Assembly: GCF_004345425.1 (NCBI RefSeq)
Contig: NZ_SLVP01000007.1
Location: forward strand, 62,001-126,000
DNA length: 64,000 bases
From: Paenibacillus sp. BK033
Lineage (GTDB): Bacteria > Bacillota > Bacilli > Paenibacillales > Paenibacillaceae
Reading direction: 5' to 3'
Position 1 is the first letter of the stretch; every line of letters begins with the position of its first letter. The notes under the pieces are model-generated. The model made no database searches. It saw only the letters and a list, made by a program, of their open reading frames with translations, and was not told the DNA's origin. Shown here in pieces: positions 1-8,433 of this stretch. The position numbers and the translations under genes are program-made.

Positions 1-24
1 TCCTTATTAATCGCTTCCATTTGT

Positions 25-918
25 CTAGTCTTTCACCTCTTTGTGTTCGGCCGTCCCCAGAGCCTTCGGAAGCTCCAGCCGCATAAACCGGCGATACTGC
101 TTTGGCGTTATTCCGGTATGCCGCTTAAGCAGCCTCGGCAAATAATGATTCAGCATCCCTACCTTGCCGGCAATTTCGGAAATCGGCAGATCCGTCTCCT
201 TCAGCAGCTTTTTGGCCAGCTCAAGGCGCCGCTCGGTTACATATTGAATCGGCGAGCAGCCCATTATCGATTTGAAGGAGGTAATCAAATAATTGGGGTG
301 AAGATAAGCGACCTTGGCCAAATCCTCGATTTGAATGTTATGATGCAAGTTTTGCTCGATATAGGCAAGAACATCATCCCATTTTTCTTTTCCAACCTCA
401 TTGCTTATAAAATAAGCATCATTCAAATCTTTCCAAGAGCTGTGATCCAGCAGATAGGCCAGCAGCTCAAGAATGCCGGAATGCAGCCTAAGGTTGGACG
501 AAACTGTCTGGAACTCCTGGGCCTTTATCATTTTTTGCATAATGTCAACTACATACTGCGCGTCCTGAATATCAACCGATGATGAGAACGGAAGCTTTGG
601 CAGCTTCATAAACTTCAGATCCTCCACATTGCGCACGCGGAAGTGGCACCAATAGGCCTTTATCTTTTGCTTAATAGCAATAGTATAGCTGACTTTCTGC
701 TTTGGGCGAAGCATATATATTCTGCCCGGCACGAGATCGTAGATTATTCCCTTTGTCTCGAGTACGGCATGTCCTTCCACCAAATAGAACATTCGGTAAT
801 AATCGATTTCATCGTTGTTGTTTAACCAGCCGGCTTCCCTCTCCGAATAAGCAGCCATAATGACGTCGATCCTCAAGTGATCGAATTGTCTCTGTAATAT
901 CTGTAATCTCGTGTCCAT
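25..918 (-). CDS. AraC-family transcriptional regulator
   Basis: A 297-residue protein with the usual AraC layout. The N-terminal ~120 residues look like a cupin-type ligand pocket (YLVEGHAVLETKG, LVPGRIYMLRP). The C-terminal ~100 residues carry two helix-turn-helix units, around IEDLAKVAYLHPNYLITSFK and ISEIAGKVG, ending in the family signature HTGITPKQYRR. Such proteins usually sense a sugar or small molecule and regulate neighbouring catabolic genes. The target is not visible; the genes it would face lie beyond the left edge. It is divergent from the cytochrome c gene. Family is certain, ligand unknown. Confidence 0.9.
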   Translation of the reverse strand: MDTRLQILQRQFDHLRIDVIMAAYSEREAGWLNNNDEIDYYRMFYLVEGHAVLETKGIIYDLVPGRIYMLRPKQKVSYTIAIKQKIKAYWCHFRVRNVEDLKFMKLPKLPFSSSVDIQDAQYVVDIMQKMIKAQEFQTVSSNLRLHSGILELLAYLLDHSSWKDLNDAYFISNEVGKEKWDDVLAYIEQNLHHNIQIEDLAKVAYLHPNYLITSFKSIMGCSPIQYVTERRLELAKKLLKETDLPISEIAGKVGMLNHYLPRLLKRHTGITPKQYRRFMRLELPKALGTAEHKEVKD

Positions 919-1048
919 GACTACCTCTGTTGTCTGGTATTCGTAAATTATTTACTTTATTATATAAGCAATAACGTTAAAATCATATTGGAAGTTCTAT
1001 CATTATGTTGGATTTATTATAGTCCAGTTACAAGAAAGAAGGGAAAAC

Positions 1049-1390
1049 ATGCTAGCAAAGGGATTGATTGTATCCTCCGTTCTCGCCGTGCTTCTCGCTG
1101 CCTGCGGCAGCGGCGGTTCCGGTTCCGGCTCGGCGATCTCAACCAGCCATATGGATGCTCCCGGGAAGGCCGGAGCTGTATATAAAGCGAACTGCGTCAG
1201 CTGTCACGGCTCCGATCTGCAGGGGCGGATGGGAGCGCAAACAAACCTTCAACAGGTAGGGGCGCGAATGACGGAAACCGAGATTGCCGAGCAGATCAAG
1301 CATGGCGGATCCTCGATGCCGCCTTTCGAGGAACGTCTGACGAACGAGCAGATTGCCGAGCTTGCGGCCTGGCTGGCAGGCAAGAAATAA
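1049..1390 (+). CDS. Membrane-anchored c-type cytochrome (cytochrome c-551 type lipoprotein)
   Basis: A 113-residue lipoprotein. The N-terminal hydrophobic stretch ends in a lipobox (LLAAC, Cys at about residue 19), followed by a Gly/Ser linker. One haem-binding CVSCH motif lies near residue 50, and a later Met in SSMPPF is the likely axial ligand. This matches small Bacillus cytochromes c-550/c-551 that shuttle electrons outside the membrane. The ATG is preceded by an AAGAAGGGA ribosome site. It is monocistronic and ends at a hairpin shared with convergent acpS. Confidence 0.88.
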   Translation: MLAKGLIVSSVLAVLLAACGSGGSGSGSAISTSHMDAPGKAGAVYKANCVSCHGSDLQGRMGAQTNLQQVGARMTETEIAEQIKHGGSSMPPFEERLTNEQIAELAAWLAGKK

Positions 1391-1410
1391 GGAACAAATC
1401 ATCAGACGAA

Positions 1411-1460
1411 AAGGCTGATCCGATATTCAGCTTAAGCAGCCGCCTACCGATCAGCCTTTT
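1411..1460. terminator. Bidirectional hairpin between cytochrome c and acpS
   Basis: Perfect 10-bp inverted repeat AAGGCTGATC/GATCAGCCTT with a 28-base loop, followed by TTTT on the plus strand and A-rich sequence on the other side. It sits between two convergent stop codons, so it probably ends both transcripts. The large loop makes it weaker than a textbook terminator. Confidence 0.6.
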
Positions 1461-1471
1461 CTATTAGTACT

Positions 1472-1867
1472 CTATTCCGTCTGTTCCACAATCGCCACCG
1501 CGGACGCAATCGAGCGGTCATGGGTAATCGTAATATGAATGCGATGCCTCTCCGGCATCCGTCCAAGTCTCTCCCAGGCACCGCTGGATAGCGTGCATTC
1601 CGGCTTCCCTTCGGGTCCGCGCAAAATATCGATGTCGGAGAATCCGACCTTGGCTCCGATTCCGCAGCCCAAAGCCTTCACTACGGCTTCCTTCGCCGCA
1701 AATCTCCCCGCCGTAAATTGCGCAAGACGCTTGCCCTCATAGCAGAATGCCAGATCCCGCTCCCGACTCGTCAATATCCGGTCCAGGAACCGGGCTCCCG
1801 CCCTGCCCGCAAGCAGCGCCTCCACCCGGTCCATATCCGTCACATCATGTCCGATCCCCGCTATCAT
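1472..1867 (-). CDS. acpS: Holo-[acyl-carrier-protein] synthase
   Basis: 131 residues, the normal AcpS length. It transfers 4'-phosphopantetheine from CoA to a serine of acyl carrier protein, an essential cytoplasmic step of fatty-acid synthesis. The metal-binding Asp in GIGHDVTDMDRV and the catalytic Glu in FAAKEAVVKALG are present, with the C-terminal ITHD motif. It starts 8 bases after the nadE stop and is probably the last gene of a bacilliredoxin-nadE-acpS operon. Confidence 0.95.
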   Translation of the reverse strand: MIAGIGHDVTDMDRVEALLAGRAGARFLDRILTSRERDLAFCYEGKRLAQFTAGRFAAKEAVVKALGCGIGAKVGFSDIDILRGPEGKPECTLSSGAWERLGRMPERHRIHITITHDRSIASAVAIVEQTE

Positions 1868-1875
1868 CGCTTGTA

Positions 1876-2685
1876 TCAGATCCCGGGAATCGGGGAGCGT
1901 TTATGCTCGGTACGCAAGTATTGCTTCTCAAGCTTCGCTTTCGCTTCGGTTCCGATTTCTTTGCCTTCGAGATAAGCGCTGTTCTCGTCGTACAGAATGC
2001 CAAGCTCCGATTCGTCGGTCTGCCCTTCCCAAAGTCCGGCGGTTGGCGCTTTGTCCAGAATGCTCTGAGGCACGCCAAGCACGCTGGCAAGCTGGCGAAC
2101 CTGACGCTTGTTAAGCGAGCTGAGCGGAGTGATATCAACCGCGCCATCCCCCCACTTCGTGAAAAAGCCGGTGATTGCTTCGGATGCATGGTCCGTTCCA
2201 ACGACAAGCAGATTGAGATCGAAAGCAAGCGCGTATTGGACAACCATGCGCGTTCTTGCTTTTACATTCCCTTTGCCGCCGCGGCTCAGATGACGGTGAA
2301 TCCCGATCGATTTAAGAGCGTGCTCGGTCTCCAGCGCGATTTCATCCACCGCTTCGCCGATATTCGTCTCCACCTTATACTTCAGCTGGAACGCTTCCGC
2401 CGTCGCATAGCTGTCCTCAATATCGGATTGCTCCCCGTAAGGCTGAAATACGCCAAGCGTCATATACTCCCGGCCGGTCTCGGCAGACAATTCGTCCGTT
2501 GCCATCTTGCAGAGGCCAGTCGTAACCGCGCTGTCGATCCCGCCGCTGATCGCAATCAAGAGGCCCGTTGTCCCCGACTTCTTCACATACTCCTTCAAGA
2601 AGTCGACGCGTTTACGGATCTCGGCAGCAGGATCTATCTCCGGCTGTACGCCGAAGCGCTCGATTATTTCCTGTTGTAAACTCAT
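1876..2685 (-). CDS. nadE: NH3-dependent NAD+ synthetase
   Basis: 269 residues, typical of single-domain ammonia-dependent NAD synthetases. It converts deamido-NAD, ATP and ammonia to NAD+. The ATP-pyrophosphatase P-loop SGGIDSA lies at residues ~48-54, and GTDHASEAITGFFTKWGDG is the family signature. There is no glutaminase domain, so free ammonia is expected as donor. The start follows a GGGGGAG ribosome site by 8 bases. It is 30 bases downstream of the bacilliredoxin gene. Confidence 0.96.
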   Translation of the reverse strand: MSLQQEIIERFGVQPEIDPAAEIRKRVDFLKEYVKKSGTTGLLIAISGGIDSAVTTGLCKMATDELSAETGREYMTLGVFQPYGEQSDIEDSYATAEAFQLKYKVETNIGEAVDEIALETEHALKSIGIHRHLSRGGKGNVKARTRMVVQYALAFDLNLLVVGTDHASEAITGFFTKWGDGAVDITPLSSLNKRQVRQLASVLGVPQSILDKAPTAGLWEGQTDESELGILYDENSAYLEGKEIGTEAKAKLEKQYLRTEHKRSPIPGI

Positions 2686-2715
2686 AGCCCAGGCTCCCCC
2701 TACTCCACCTGCCGA

Positions 2716-3150
2716 TTAACGGCAGTAACGGTCAAATGCTTCAGTCAGATCAGCCGCGATTTCGGCAGCCGAACGGTTCTCGATTTGATGGCGTTCGATG
2801 AAATGCACCAGCTCGCCGTCTTTCATCAAAGCGATGGAAGGAGAAGACGGCGGATACGGAGCAAAGTACTCGCGGGCCTTCGCCGTCGCTTCTTTATCTT
2901 GACCGGCAAACACGGTGTACAGGTGATCCGGCGTAATATCATGCTGCAGCGCTTCCGCTACGCCCGGGCGGCATTGACCGGCCGCACAGCCGCATACCGA
3001 GTTAACAACGACAAGCGTTGTTCCTTTTGCATCCGGAATCGCGTCGGCAACTTCCTCAGGAGTGCGAAGCTCTTTGATCCCGATCCGGGTCAAGTCGTCA
3101 CGCATAGGTTGAACCATATCCAGCATATATCTCTCAAATGACATCGACAT
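2716..3150 (-). CDS. Bacilliredoxin (BrxA/BrxB, YphP/YqiW family)
   Basis: 144 residues from the ATG at 3150. An in-frame GTG at 3159 lies almost on the AAAGGAG ribosome site, so it is less likely. The family CGC redox motif is in NSVCGCAAGQCRPG. Bacilliredoxins remove bacillithiol from S-bacillithiolated proteins, so this is a low-molecular-weight-thiol redox enzyme. It leads an apparent operon with nadE and acpS. Confidence 0.95.
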   Translation of the reverse strand: MSMSFERYMLDMVQPMRDDLTRIGIKELRTPEEVADAIPDAKGTTLVVVNSVCGCAAGQCRPGVAEALQHDITPDHLYTVFAGQDKEATAKAREYFAPYPPSSPSIALMKDGELVHFIERHQIENRSAAEIAADLTEAFDRYCR

Positions 3151-3176
3151 TTGAAACACTCTCCTTTGTAATAACC

Positions 3177-3220
3177 TAAATTTAGTTCCTATTATACCGC
3201 CCGCTATGAAAATAAAGCAA
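3177..3220 (-). promoter_or_regulatory. Promoter of the bacilliredoxin-nadE-acpS operon
   Basis: On the minus strand a perfect -10 TATAAT (3191-3196) lies 18 bases from a weak -35 TTGCTT (3215-3220) that overlaps the upstream terminator. Just downstream, 3177-3186 is a perfect 10-bp palindrome CTAAATTTAG within an AAC..GTT frame, positioned like an operator. The cognate regulator is unknown. Confidence 0.5.
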
Positions 3221-3246
3221 CCGGAGCAATGTCACTCCGGTTGCTT
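3213..3246 (-). terminator. Terminator of the DUF3905 gene
   Basis: Perfect 12-bp stem AAGCAACCGGAG/CTCCGGTTGCTT with an 8-base loop, then TATTTTC on the minus strand. The stem includes the stop codon of the DUF3905 gene. Confidence 0.8.
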
Positions 3247-3609
3247 TTGCGGCGCTTCCGCCGAGTCTGGAACAGGTACTCCTGCCCGGTAAGCGCTGTT
3301 TTTGTCCTGATGCATGAATATCCCCGCCCGAGGAGCGATCCCCCGTTCGAAATAGTCCCGATTCTCGGCGGTTTGGAAGCCGATATCCTTATAGGGATGG
3401 ACCCACTCGTCGCCGGCCATAACGGCCGGGTCCGTCTCGGTGCTCCATTCATTAAGCGGCGAATTCGGCGAATCGTAATCATGATCCCCGATCACTACGC
3501 CATGCTTGTTAACAAACGGCTCGCGCGGCCCTCTTCCCTCTCGGAATTCGGGAAGGAAGGAGATTTCGAACGGATCAAGCGACGGATCGTCCTCTTTGCC
3601 GTTATCCAT
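3232..3609 (-). CDS. DUF3905 domain-containing protein
   Basis: 125 residues from the ATG at 3609, which follows an AAGGAG site by 8 bases. The frame stays open upstream to 3828, but that part overlaps another small gene. The protein is hydrophilic and acidic with a conserved-looking core (PFEISFLPEF, HDYDSPNSPLNEWS, GDEWVHPYKDIGFQTAENR). I recognise it as DUF3905, found in endospore formers with unknown function. It lies 10 bases after a 43-codon gene and downstream of a sporulation-type kinase, so a spore-related role is an inference from context. Confidence 0.72.
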   Translation of the reverse strand: MDNGKEDDPSLDPFEISFLPEFREGRGPREPFVNKHGVVIGDHDYDSPNSPLNEWSTETDPAVMAGDEWVHPYKDIGFQTAENRDYFERGIAPRAGIFMHQDKNSAYRAGVPVPDSAEAPQKQPE

Positions 3610-3619
3610 CGCTAGCTCC

Positions 3620-3751
3620 TTAGATGGAAGGGCGGTTCGGCCCGTCCAGCTTCTTGTCGTAACCGGCTTCGCCAGGAGCGGCTGCCCCGGCCTTATTTTT
3701 TCTCTCTTGCTCGGTTTGCTCAAGCGAGTTGCCGTTTTTATTTTTCGCCAT
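3620..3751 (-). CDS. Small hydrophilic protein, 43 aa, unknown
   Basis: The product begins MAKNKNGNSL and ends DGPNRPSI. It is rich in Lys, Asn and Gly, with no hydrophobic segment. The ATG follows a GGGAGGA ribosome site by about 9 bases, and the stop is 10 bases before the DUF3905 start, so the two are probably cotranscribed. Composition resembles minor acid-soluble spore proteins, but I do not recognise a family. Confidence 0.6.
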   Translation of the reverse strand: MAKNKNGNSLEQTEQERKNKAGAAAPGEAGYDKKLDGPNRPSI

Positions 3752-3833
3752 CGTAGTCGTCCTCCCGTATAAAACTGAATGTGCTGACTACGATAGTATG
3801 CGCGGCGGGCGCAAGCTTTATGTTCCATCTTCC

Positions 3834-5483
3834 TCAGGCTGACTGCCTGAAAAACGAGACGATAAACGTTGTCCCGACGCCCTGCTCCGATTCGACGTCT
3901 ATTCGGCCGTTATGGCGCTCGGCAATGCTCACGCAAAGGGGGAGCCCTAGGCCCGTTCCTTGCGTCTTGGTCGTAAAGAACGGATCAAAGATGCGCTGCT
4001 TCTGCTCTTCGGAGATGCCGACACCCTGGTCCTGAATGCGAAGGACGATCTCTTCCTTGTCTTCTATGTAAGCCGTATGGATGGACAAGCGGCCTTTCTC
4101 GCTCATCGCCTCCATTCCGTTGCGCGCCAGATTGAGGAGCAGCTGCTTGATCTCCTTCTCGTTGAGTAGAATGGAGGGAATGAACTCGCATAACTCCACT
4201 TCGATGGTCTGGCCCCGCAGATTAGCGTCCGCATTTAATAACGGAATCATTTCCCGGATAATATCATGCAACGAACCTGCCTCCATCGTTAACGCCCGGT
4301 TCTGGGCCAAGGACAGGAAATCGCTTATGATGGTATTCGCCCGGTCGAGCTCGTCCATCACAATGCCGTAATAGGCTTGTTGGCTTTCCGGGCTCCGCTC
4401 CCGCATGAGCTGCACGAAGCCCCGGATAACCGCCATCGGATTGCGGATCTCATGGGTAATGCTCGCCGCCATCTGCCCAATCAGGCTGAGGCGCTCCATT
4501 CTGCCAACCTCGCTTCGCAGCAGGGCCAGCTCGGTTATATCATGCGCCGTCAGAACCGCCCCCGTAACGGAATCCGTTTGAAGGTTGCGAATGCAGAAGG
4601 CGGTCTTGAGTAGCGTACGGCCGTTCTCCACCTGCGGATACTCCTGGACAAGACCTTGCCCGTTAAGAGCTTCGCGCAGCAGCTTCGCATTGGAGTCCTC
4701 CAGCCCGTTATCAAAAAATTCGTAAAAATATTGGCCGACGATATTTTGTCCGCCCGCGAGCATCTGAACCCCCATCTCGTTCAGATGAGTGATTTTTCCG
4801 TATTGGTTGACCAGAACAACCGCAATCTTCGTCTGATCGATAAACTGCTCAAGCTTCTCCACTTCCTGCCGGTAGCTCTGCGACACCCGCTTCACGTCAT
4901 AATGCAGCTGGGTGTTTTCTTTGAACGTCTCTACCGTATAGACCGATATCCACGAAGATACGACCGTCATCGCGATAGTAAGAAGCGCGAGCAGCACAAA
5001 TTGGAGATTAACCGGCATACCGGTCGTTACGACAGCCACGGTAAAGGACAGAACGACGAATGCGCACATCCCGGCGATGAGCCGCATGACGATTCTGATC
5101 TTGCGCTGCCGGTCCGAACGCTGGAACGCCCTTATAATGGACGGCATAAAGACAAGATAAACAAGCATAAAGGTTACGAATACAACCGTCTCCCCCATGC
5201 TGTCGAGAGATTGGAACCGAAGCGCCGCATATACGCCGCTCAGCAGCAATAGAAAGTATGGTCCGCCGTATAAAGAACCGATTAACAAAGGCATAAGCCG
5301 GAAATTAAGTTCGCAGCCGTAGTAGTCCTTCGTAAACAACATGCACAATGCCATCGAAATACAGCTGGACAGCCCTATGATAACGGGAATTCTCCGCCAA
5401 TGACGGCTCGAATTATGCCATAACTGAAAGGCAAAGGCAGGTACTAGCGTAATAAAGAATTGTAACAGCAATTCTTTCAACAC
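3834..5483 (-). CDS. Sporulation-type sensor histidine kinase with multi-span membrane sensor
   Basis: 549 residues. The first ~190 form about six hydrophobic spans resembling the 5TM LytS/YhcK sensor. A PAS domain (~205-320; LNEMGVQMLAGG, AVLTAHDITELALL) follows, then HisKA with the phospho-acceptor in SITHEIRNPMAVIRGF and a HATPase domain with N box LLLNLARNGMEAM and glycine boxes DQGVGISEE and GTGLGLPL. The HEIRNP context is that of Spo0A-phosphorelay kinases such as KinB. There is no adjacent response regulator, as expected for an orphan kinase. The start is probably GTG, 10 bases after GGGGAGA. Confidence 0.85.
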   Translation of the reverse strand: MLKELLLQFFITLVPAFAFQLWHNSSRHWRRIPVIIGLSSCISMALCMLFTKDYYGCELNFRLMPLLIGSLYGGPYFLLLLSGVYAALRFQSLDSMGETVVFVTFMLVYLVFMPSIIRAFQRSDRQRKIRIVMRLIAGMCAFVVLSFTVAVVTTGMPVNLQFVLLALLTIAMTVVSSWISVYTVETFKENTQLHYDVKRVSQSYRQEVEKLEQFIDQTKIAVVLVNQYGKITHLNEMGVQMLAGGQNIVGQYFYEFFDNGLEDSNAKLLREALNGQGLVQEYPQVENGRTLLKTAFCIRNLQTDSVTGAVLTAHDITELALLRSEVGRMERLSLIGQMAASITHEIRNPMAVIRGFVQLMRERSPESQQAYYGIVMDELDRANTIISDFLSLAQNRALTMEAGSLHDIIREMIPLLNADANLRGQTIEVELCEFIPSILLNEKEIKQLLLNLARNGMEAMSEKGRLSIHTAYIEDKEEIVLRIQDQGVGISEEQKQRIFDPFFTTKTQGTGLGLPLCVSIAERHNGRIDVESEQGVGTTFIVSFFRQSA

Positions 5484-5584
5484 GAACGATCAGTCTCCCC
5501 AACGAAAACACGTCATGTTATGAAATATACCCCTGACTTCACCTATTCACCTGATAGTCCGATTAAATCACAACTCTCATTATT

Positions 5585-6421
5585 TTACAATCGCCTCCCC
5601 AGCCAATTGGTAATAATATTTAACAAATGAACCGCAAACAGATCGTTATGCAGTTCATGGTATCCGCCCTCGTATTTAACGAATTTGCAGCTGTCGCCGA
5701 GGCGCTCCGCAACCTCCTTGCTCGCCTCAAACGAGGTCACTTTATCTCCTGTCCCGTGCGCCAGCAGCACCGGAACACGAAGCGCGTTACTGTGCGCGAT
5801 AGCCCATTCGCCCGCATCCGTCATAATGTGAAACGTCCTGATGGTGATGGAGCTATGGCATAAAGGGTCCCCGAGGAACGTAACCGCTTGATCATAGCCG
5901 GGGCGGTACAGATCATCGGGGCTAATCCCCGTGGAGAGCGAAAGCTTGGGGACAAAACGCACAAGCAGCCTGGCCACAGCCTTCATTACGGCATTTGGTC
6001 CTTTCGCCAGGCGAAGCCACGGACTGCTCAGAACGAGTCCTTCTATTGCAGGCTGAAGGCGAAGCGCGGCATTGAGGGCTACATTGCCGCCCATGCTATG
6101 GCCGTAAAGAAAGCATGGAAGCTGCGGGTGCCGGGCTTTAGCCTGATCTAGCAGCAGACCCGTGTTATGAACCGCGGTTTCCATGGAAGCAAGATGCCCG
6201 CGTTTCCCCGGGGAACGGCCATGCCCCTCCTGGTCATGGGCAAGCACGGCGTAGCCTTCGGTTGTCAGCCGCTCCGCAACCGCGGAATACCGTTCCCCAT
6301 GCTCTCCCATGCCGTGTACAATGCAAACCGCCGCCTTTGGCTCCCGGTTATCGGGAAGCCACTCTCTCGCGTAAATTTCGTTTCCGTTTGCCCCGCTGTA
6401 CCGCCAATCCGTCCGCTGCAT
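5585..6421 (-). CDS. Alpha/beta hydrolase, monoacylglycerol-lipase type
   Basis: 278 residues of the serine-aminopeptidase S33/lysophospholipase family. It shows the oxyanion motif HGMGEHGERY, the nucleophile elbow GHSMGGN (Ser about residue 109), a late catalytic Asp in HGTGDKVTSFEAS and His in EGGYHELHND. There is no signal peptide, so it is cytoplasmic and probably hydrolyses monoacylglycerols or similar esters. The start follows AAAGGAG by 10 bases. It lies 101 bases upstream of the histidine kinase gene on the same strand; cotranscription is possible. Confidence 0.87.
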   Translation of the reverse strand: MQRTDWRYSGANGNEIYAREWLPDNREPKAAVCIVHGMGEHGERYSAVAERLTTEGYAVLAHDQEGHGRSPGKRGHLASMETAVHNTGLLLDQAKARHPQLPCFLYGHSMGGNVALNAALRLQPAIEGLVLSSPWLRLAKGPNAVMKAVARLLVRFVPKLSLSTGISPDDLYRPGYDQAVTFLGDPLCHSSITIRTFHIMTDAGEWAIAHSNALRVPVLLAHGTGDKVTSFEASKEVAERLGDSCKFVKYEGGYHELHNDLFAVHLLNIITNWLGRRL

Positions 6422-6537
6422 CCGTTGTTCGCTCCTTTACCGGTTTAAAGTTGTCATCATTATATTTCATTAAACAAGAAAAAGAATGTTACAATACGTA
6501 ATAGAAGAAAACGTATGAGTCAGGAGCCATGTAAACG

Positions 6538-7818
6538 ATGTTTGATGTCATTATTATCGGCGGCGGGCCGTCCGGATTGATGGCCGCCGTGGCCGCCAGC
6601 GGCGCCGGCGCGTCTACCCTTCTTATTGATAAAGGGGACAAGCTTGGACGCAAGCTTGGCATTTCCGGCGGAGGCCGCTGCAACGTAACCAACGCGAATG
6701 AAATGGATGAACTGATCCGCAATATCCCGGGTAACGGGCGGTTTTTGTTCAGCGCTCTTAATCAATTCGGCAACCGGGAGATCATTGCCTTCTTTGAAGG
6801 GATGGGCATAGCCTTGAAGGAAGAGGACCGCGGACGGATGTTCCCGGTATCGGACAAGGCGAAGACGGTAGTAGAAGCTCTGATCCGGAAGGTGAAGGAG
6901 CAGGGCGTCGAGATCCGCACGAACATGCCGGTGAAGGAAGTGCTGTACGAGAACGGTGCTGTTGCGGGGATTAGACTCGCATCCAACGAAATGATCCATG
7001 CCAAGTCCGTCATTGTCGCTACCGGCGGAAAATCCGTTCCTCATACGGGTTCAACGGGCGACGGTTATCCTTGGGCCAAAAAAGCCGGTCATACGATTAC
7101 CGAGCTATACCCGACGGAGGTGCCGCTCACCTCGGCAGAGCCGTGGATACGCACTAAGGAGCTGCAAGGCCTGTCCCTCCGCGACGTTACGCTGACCGTA
7201 TGGAATGCCAAGAACAAAAAGCTTGTCTCCCACGAGGGCGATATGATTTTCACGCATTTCGGCTTATCCGGCCCTGCGGCGCTGCGCTGCAGCCAATTTG
7301 TCGTTAAGGAGCTGAGGAAAGCTTCCGAAAGCGAAGGCGGCAGACAGACGGTTCTCGTTACCATCGATCTGCTTCCGAACCGCTCGGAGGCCGAAATCTT
7401 TGACGAGACGCTGAAGCTTGCCAAGCTTGATCCGAAAAAGGCGGTTAAAAACGTGCTGCGCGGCTATGTGCAGGAAAGATTGCTGGAGCTGCTGCTCCGC
7501 CAATGCGAAATTAACGGAGATATCACGTACGACAATATCCCGAAGGAACCATGGCGCGAGCTGGCCAAACGGATAAAGCAATTCCCTGTTTCGGTTAACG
7601 GAACGTTGTCGATCGAAGAGGCTTTTGTGACCGGCGGAGGGGTGCATCTGAAAGAGATCGATCCGAAGACGATGCAGTCGAAGCTCGCCAAAGGGCTTTA
7701 CTTCTGCGGGGAAGTTCTCGATATTCACGGTTATACCGGGGGCTATAATATTACGGCCGCATTCACTACGGGCCACAGCGCGGGAACAAGCGCGGCATCG
7801 GCTGCTTTAAGCAGCTGA
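6538..7818 (+). CDS. NAD(P)/FAD-dependent oxidoreductase, HI0933/YhiN family
   Basis: 426 residues. The N-terminal dinucleotide fold (IIGGGPSGLMAAV) is followed by the family motif KLGRKLGISGGGRCNVTNAN, and the C-terminal FAD-contact motif reads GEVLDIHGYTGGYNITAAF. This group is an uncharacterised BaiN-like flavoprotein family, and the physiological substrate is unknown. It is transcribed alone, divergent from the hydrolase. Confidence 0.9.
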   Translation: MFDVIIIGGGPSGLMAAVAASGAGASTLLIDKGDKLGRKLGISGGGRCNVTNANEMDELIRNIPGNGRFLFSALNQFGNREIIAFFEGMGIALKEEDRGRMFPVSDKAKTVVEALIRKVKEQGVEIRTNMPVKEVLYENGAVAGIRLASNEMIHAKSVIVATGGKSVPHTGSTGDGYPWAKKAGHTITELYPTEVPLTSAEPWIRTKELQGLSLRDVTLTVWNAKNKKLVSHEGDMIFTHFGLSGPAALRCSQFVVKELRKASESEGGRQTVLVTIDLLPNRSEAEIFDETLKLAKLDPKKAVKNVLRGYVQERLLELLLRQCEINGDITYDNIPKEPWRELAKRIKQFPVSVNGTLSIEEAFVTGGGVHLKEIDPKTMQSKLAKGLYFCGEVLDIHGYTGGYNITAAFTTGHSAGTSAASAALSS

Positions 7819-7845
7819 CGCCGCGCTTTTCCTTTTTCGCCCGTA

Positions 7846-8238
7846 TTACGTGTGCACATCCCCCGAGAAATGGCTGTACTCGCCGGGATCCGGCAAAAAC
7901 TCGTTCCGCGTATCCGCGTCGTCGTCCCGGTTGTGCAGGTCCGTTGCTTCCTCCGCCCCAATCCAATCCTCGTTCACGATATGCGCCGGAATAGTTATCG
8001 CATTCAGGGAATACGCCGTGTCGGTAACTGCCTCGTTCTGAATCGCCGATTGGTCCACCAGCCGGCCTCCATGAGACATGGCGATTTCCAGCGCCGAGGT
8101 CAGGTCGCTCCCGTCCACATGGATGTGCAGGCGGTTCCCCTCATGCATTAACGGCTCGTATCCCAGCTCCTGCAGAGTATCCCGCGCAAGCGCGGCGCTA
8201 AAGGAGTCAGCGAAATCAAATAAAATAGCCGAGCTCAT
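7846..8238 (-). CDS. Uncharacterised protein, 130 aa
   Basis: The first ~60 residues (AILFDFADSFSAALARD to LEIAMSHGGRLVD) alternate strand and helix like small ferredoxin-fold signal-transducing domains such as DUF2007; this is a fold impression only. The C-terminal half is acidic (EDWIGAEEATDLHNRDDDAD) and probably flexible. There is no signal peptide or membrane span. It converges with the flavoprotein gene and diverges from the PAS-HTH gene. I do not recognise a family. Confidence 0.6.
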   Translation of the reverse strand: MSSAILFDFADSFSAALARDTLQELGYEPLMHEGNRLHIHVDGSDLTSALEIAMSHGGRLVDQSAIQNEAVTDTAYSLNAITIPAHIVNEDWIGAEEATDLHNRDDDADTRNEFLPDPGEYSHFSGDVHT

Positions 8239-8313
8239 TCATCTCATCTCCTTCGATAGGCTTCCAATATATTAAGATTCCCTAACATTCCCCACTTTTA
8301 TGAATGAAAGGTG

Positions 8314-8341
8314 TTGTCATTTCAACAAAACTTTATATAAT
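8314..8341 (+). promoter_or_regulatory. Sigma-A promoter of the PAS-HTH gene
   Basis: -35 TTGTCA and perfect -10 TATAAT separated by 16 bases. The predicted start near 8348 gives an untranslated leader of about 85 bases before the ATG at 8434. Confidence 0.65.
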
Positions 8342-8433
8342 TTAAGTTATACTCTTATGCGTCAGGTTTATTAACACAATGAGTCATATTATAACAAGAT
8401 TCACATAATAACTTCCAGGAAGGTGACAAACCA

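Noticed and set aside
1747..2679. Plus-strand frame of 310 codons opposite nadE
   Set aside because: Antisense to nadE, which carries all family motifs; no ribosome site.
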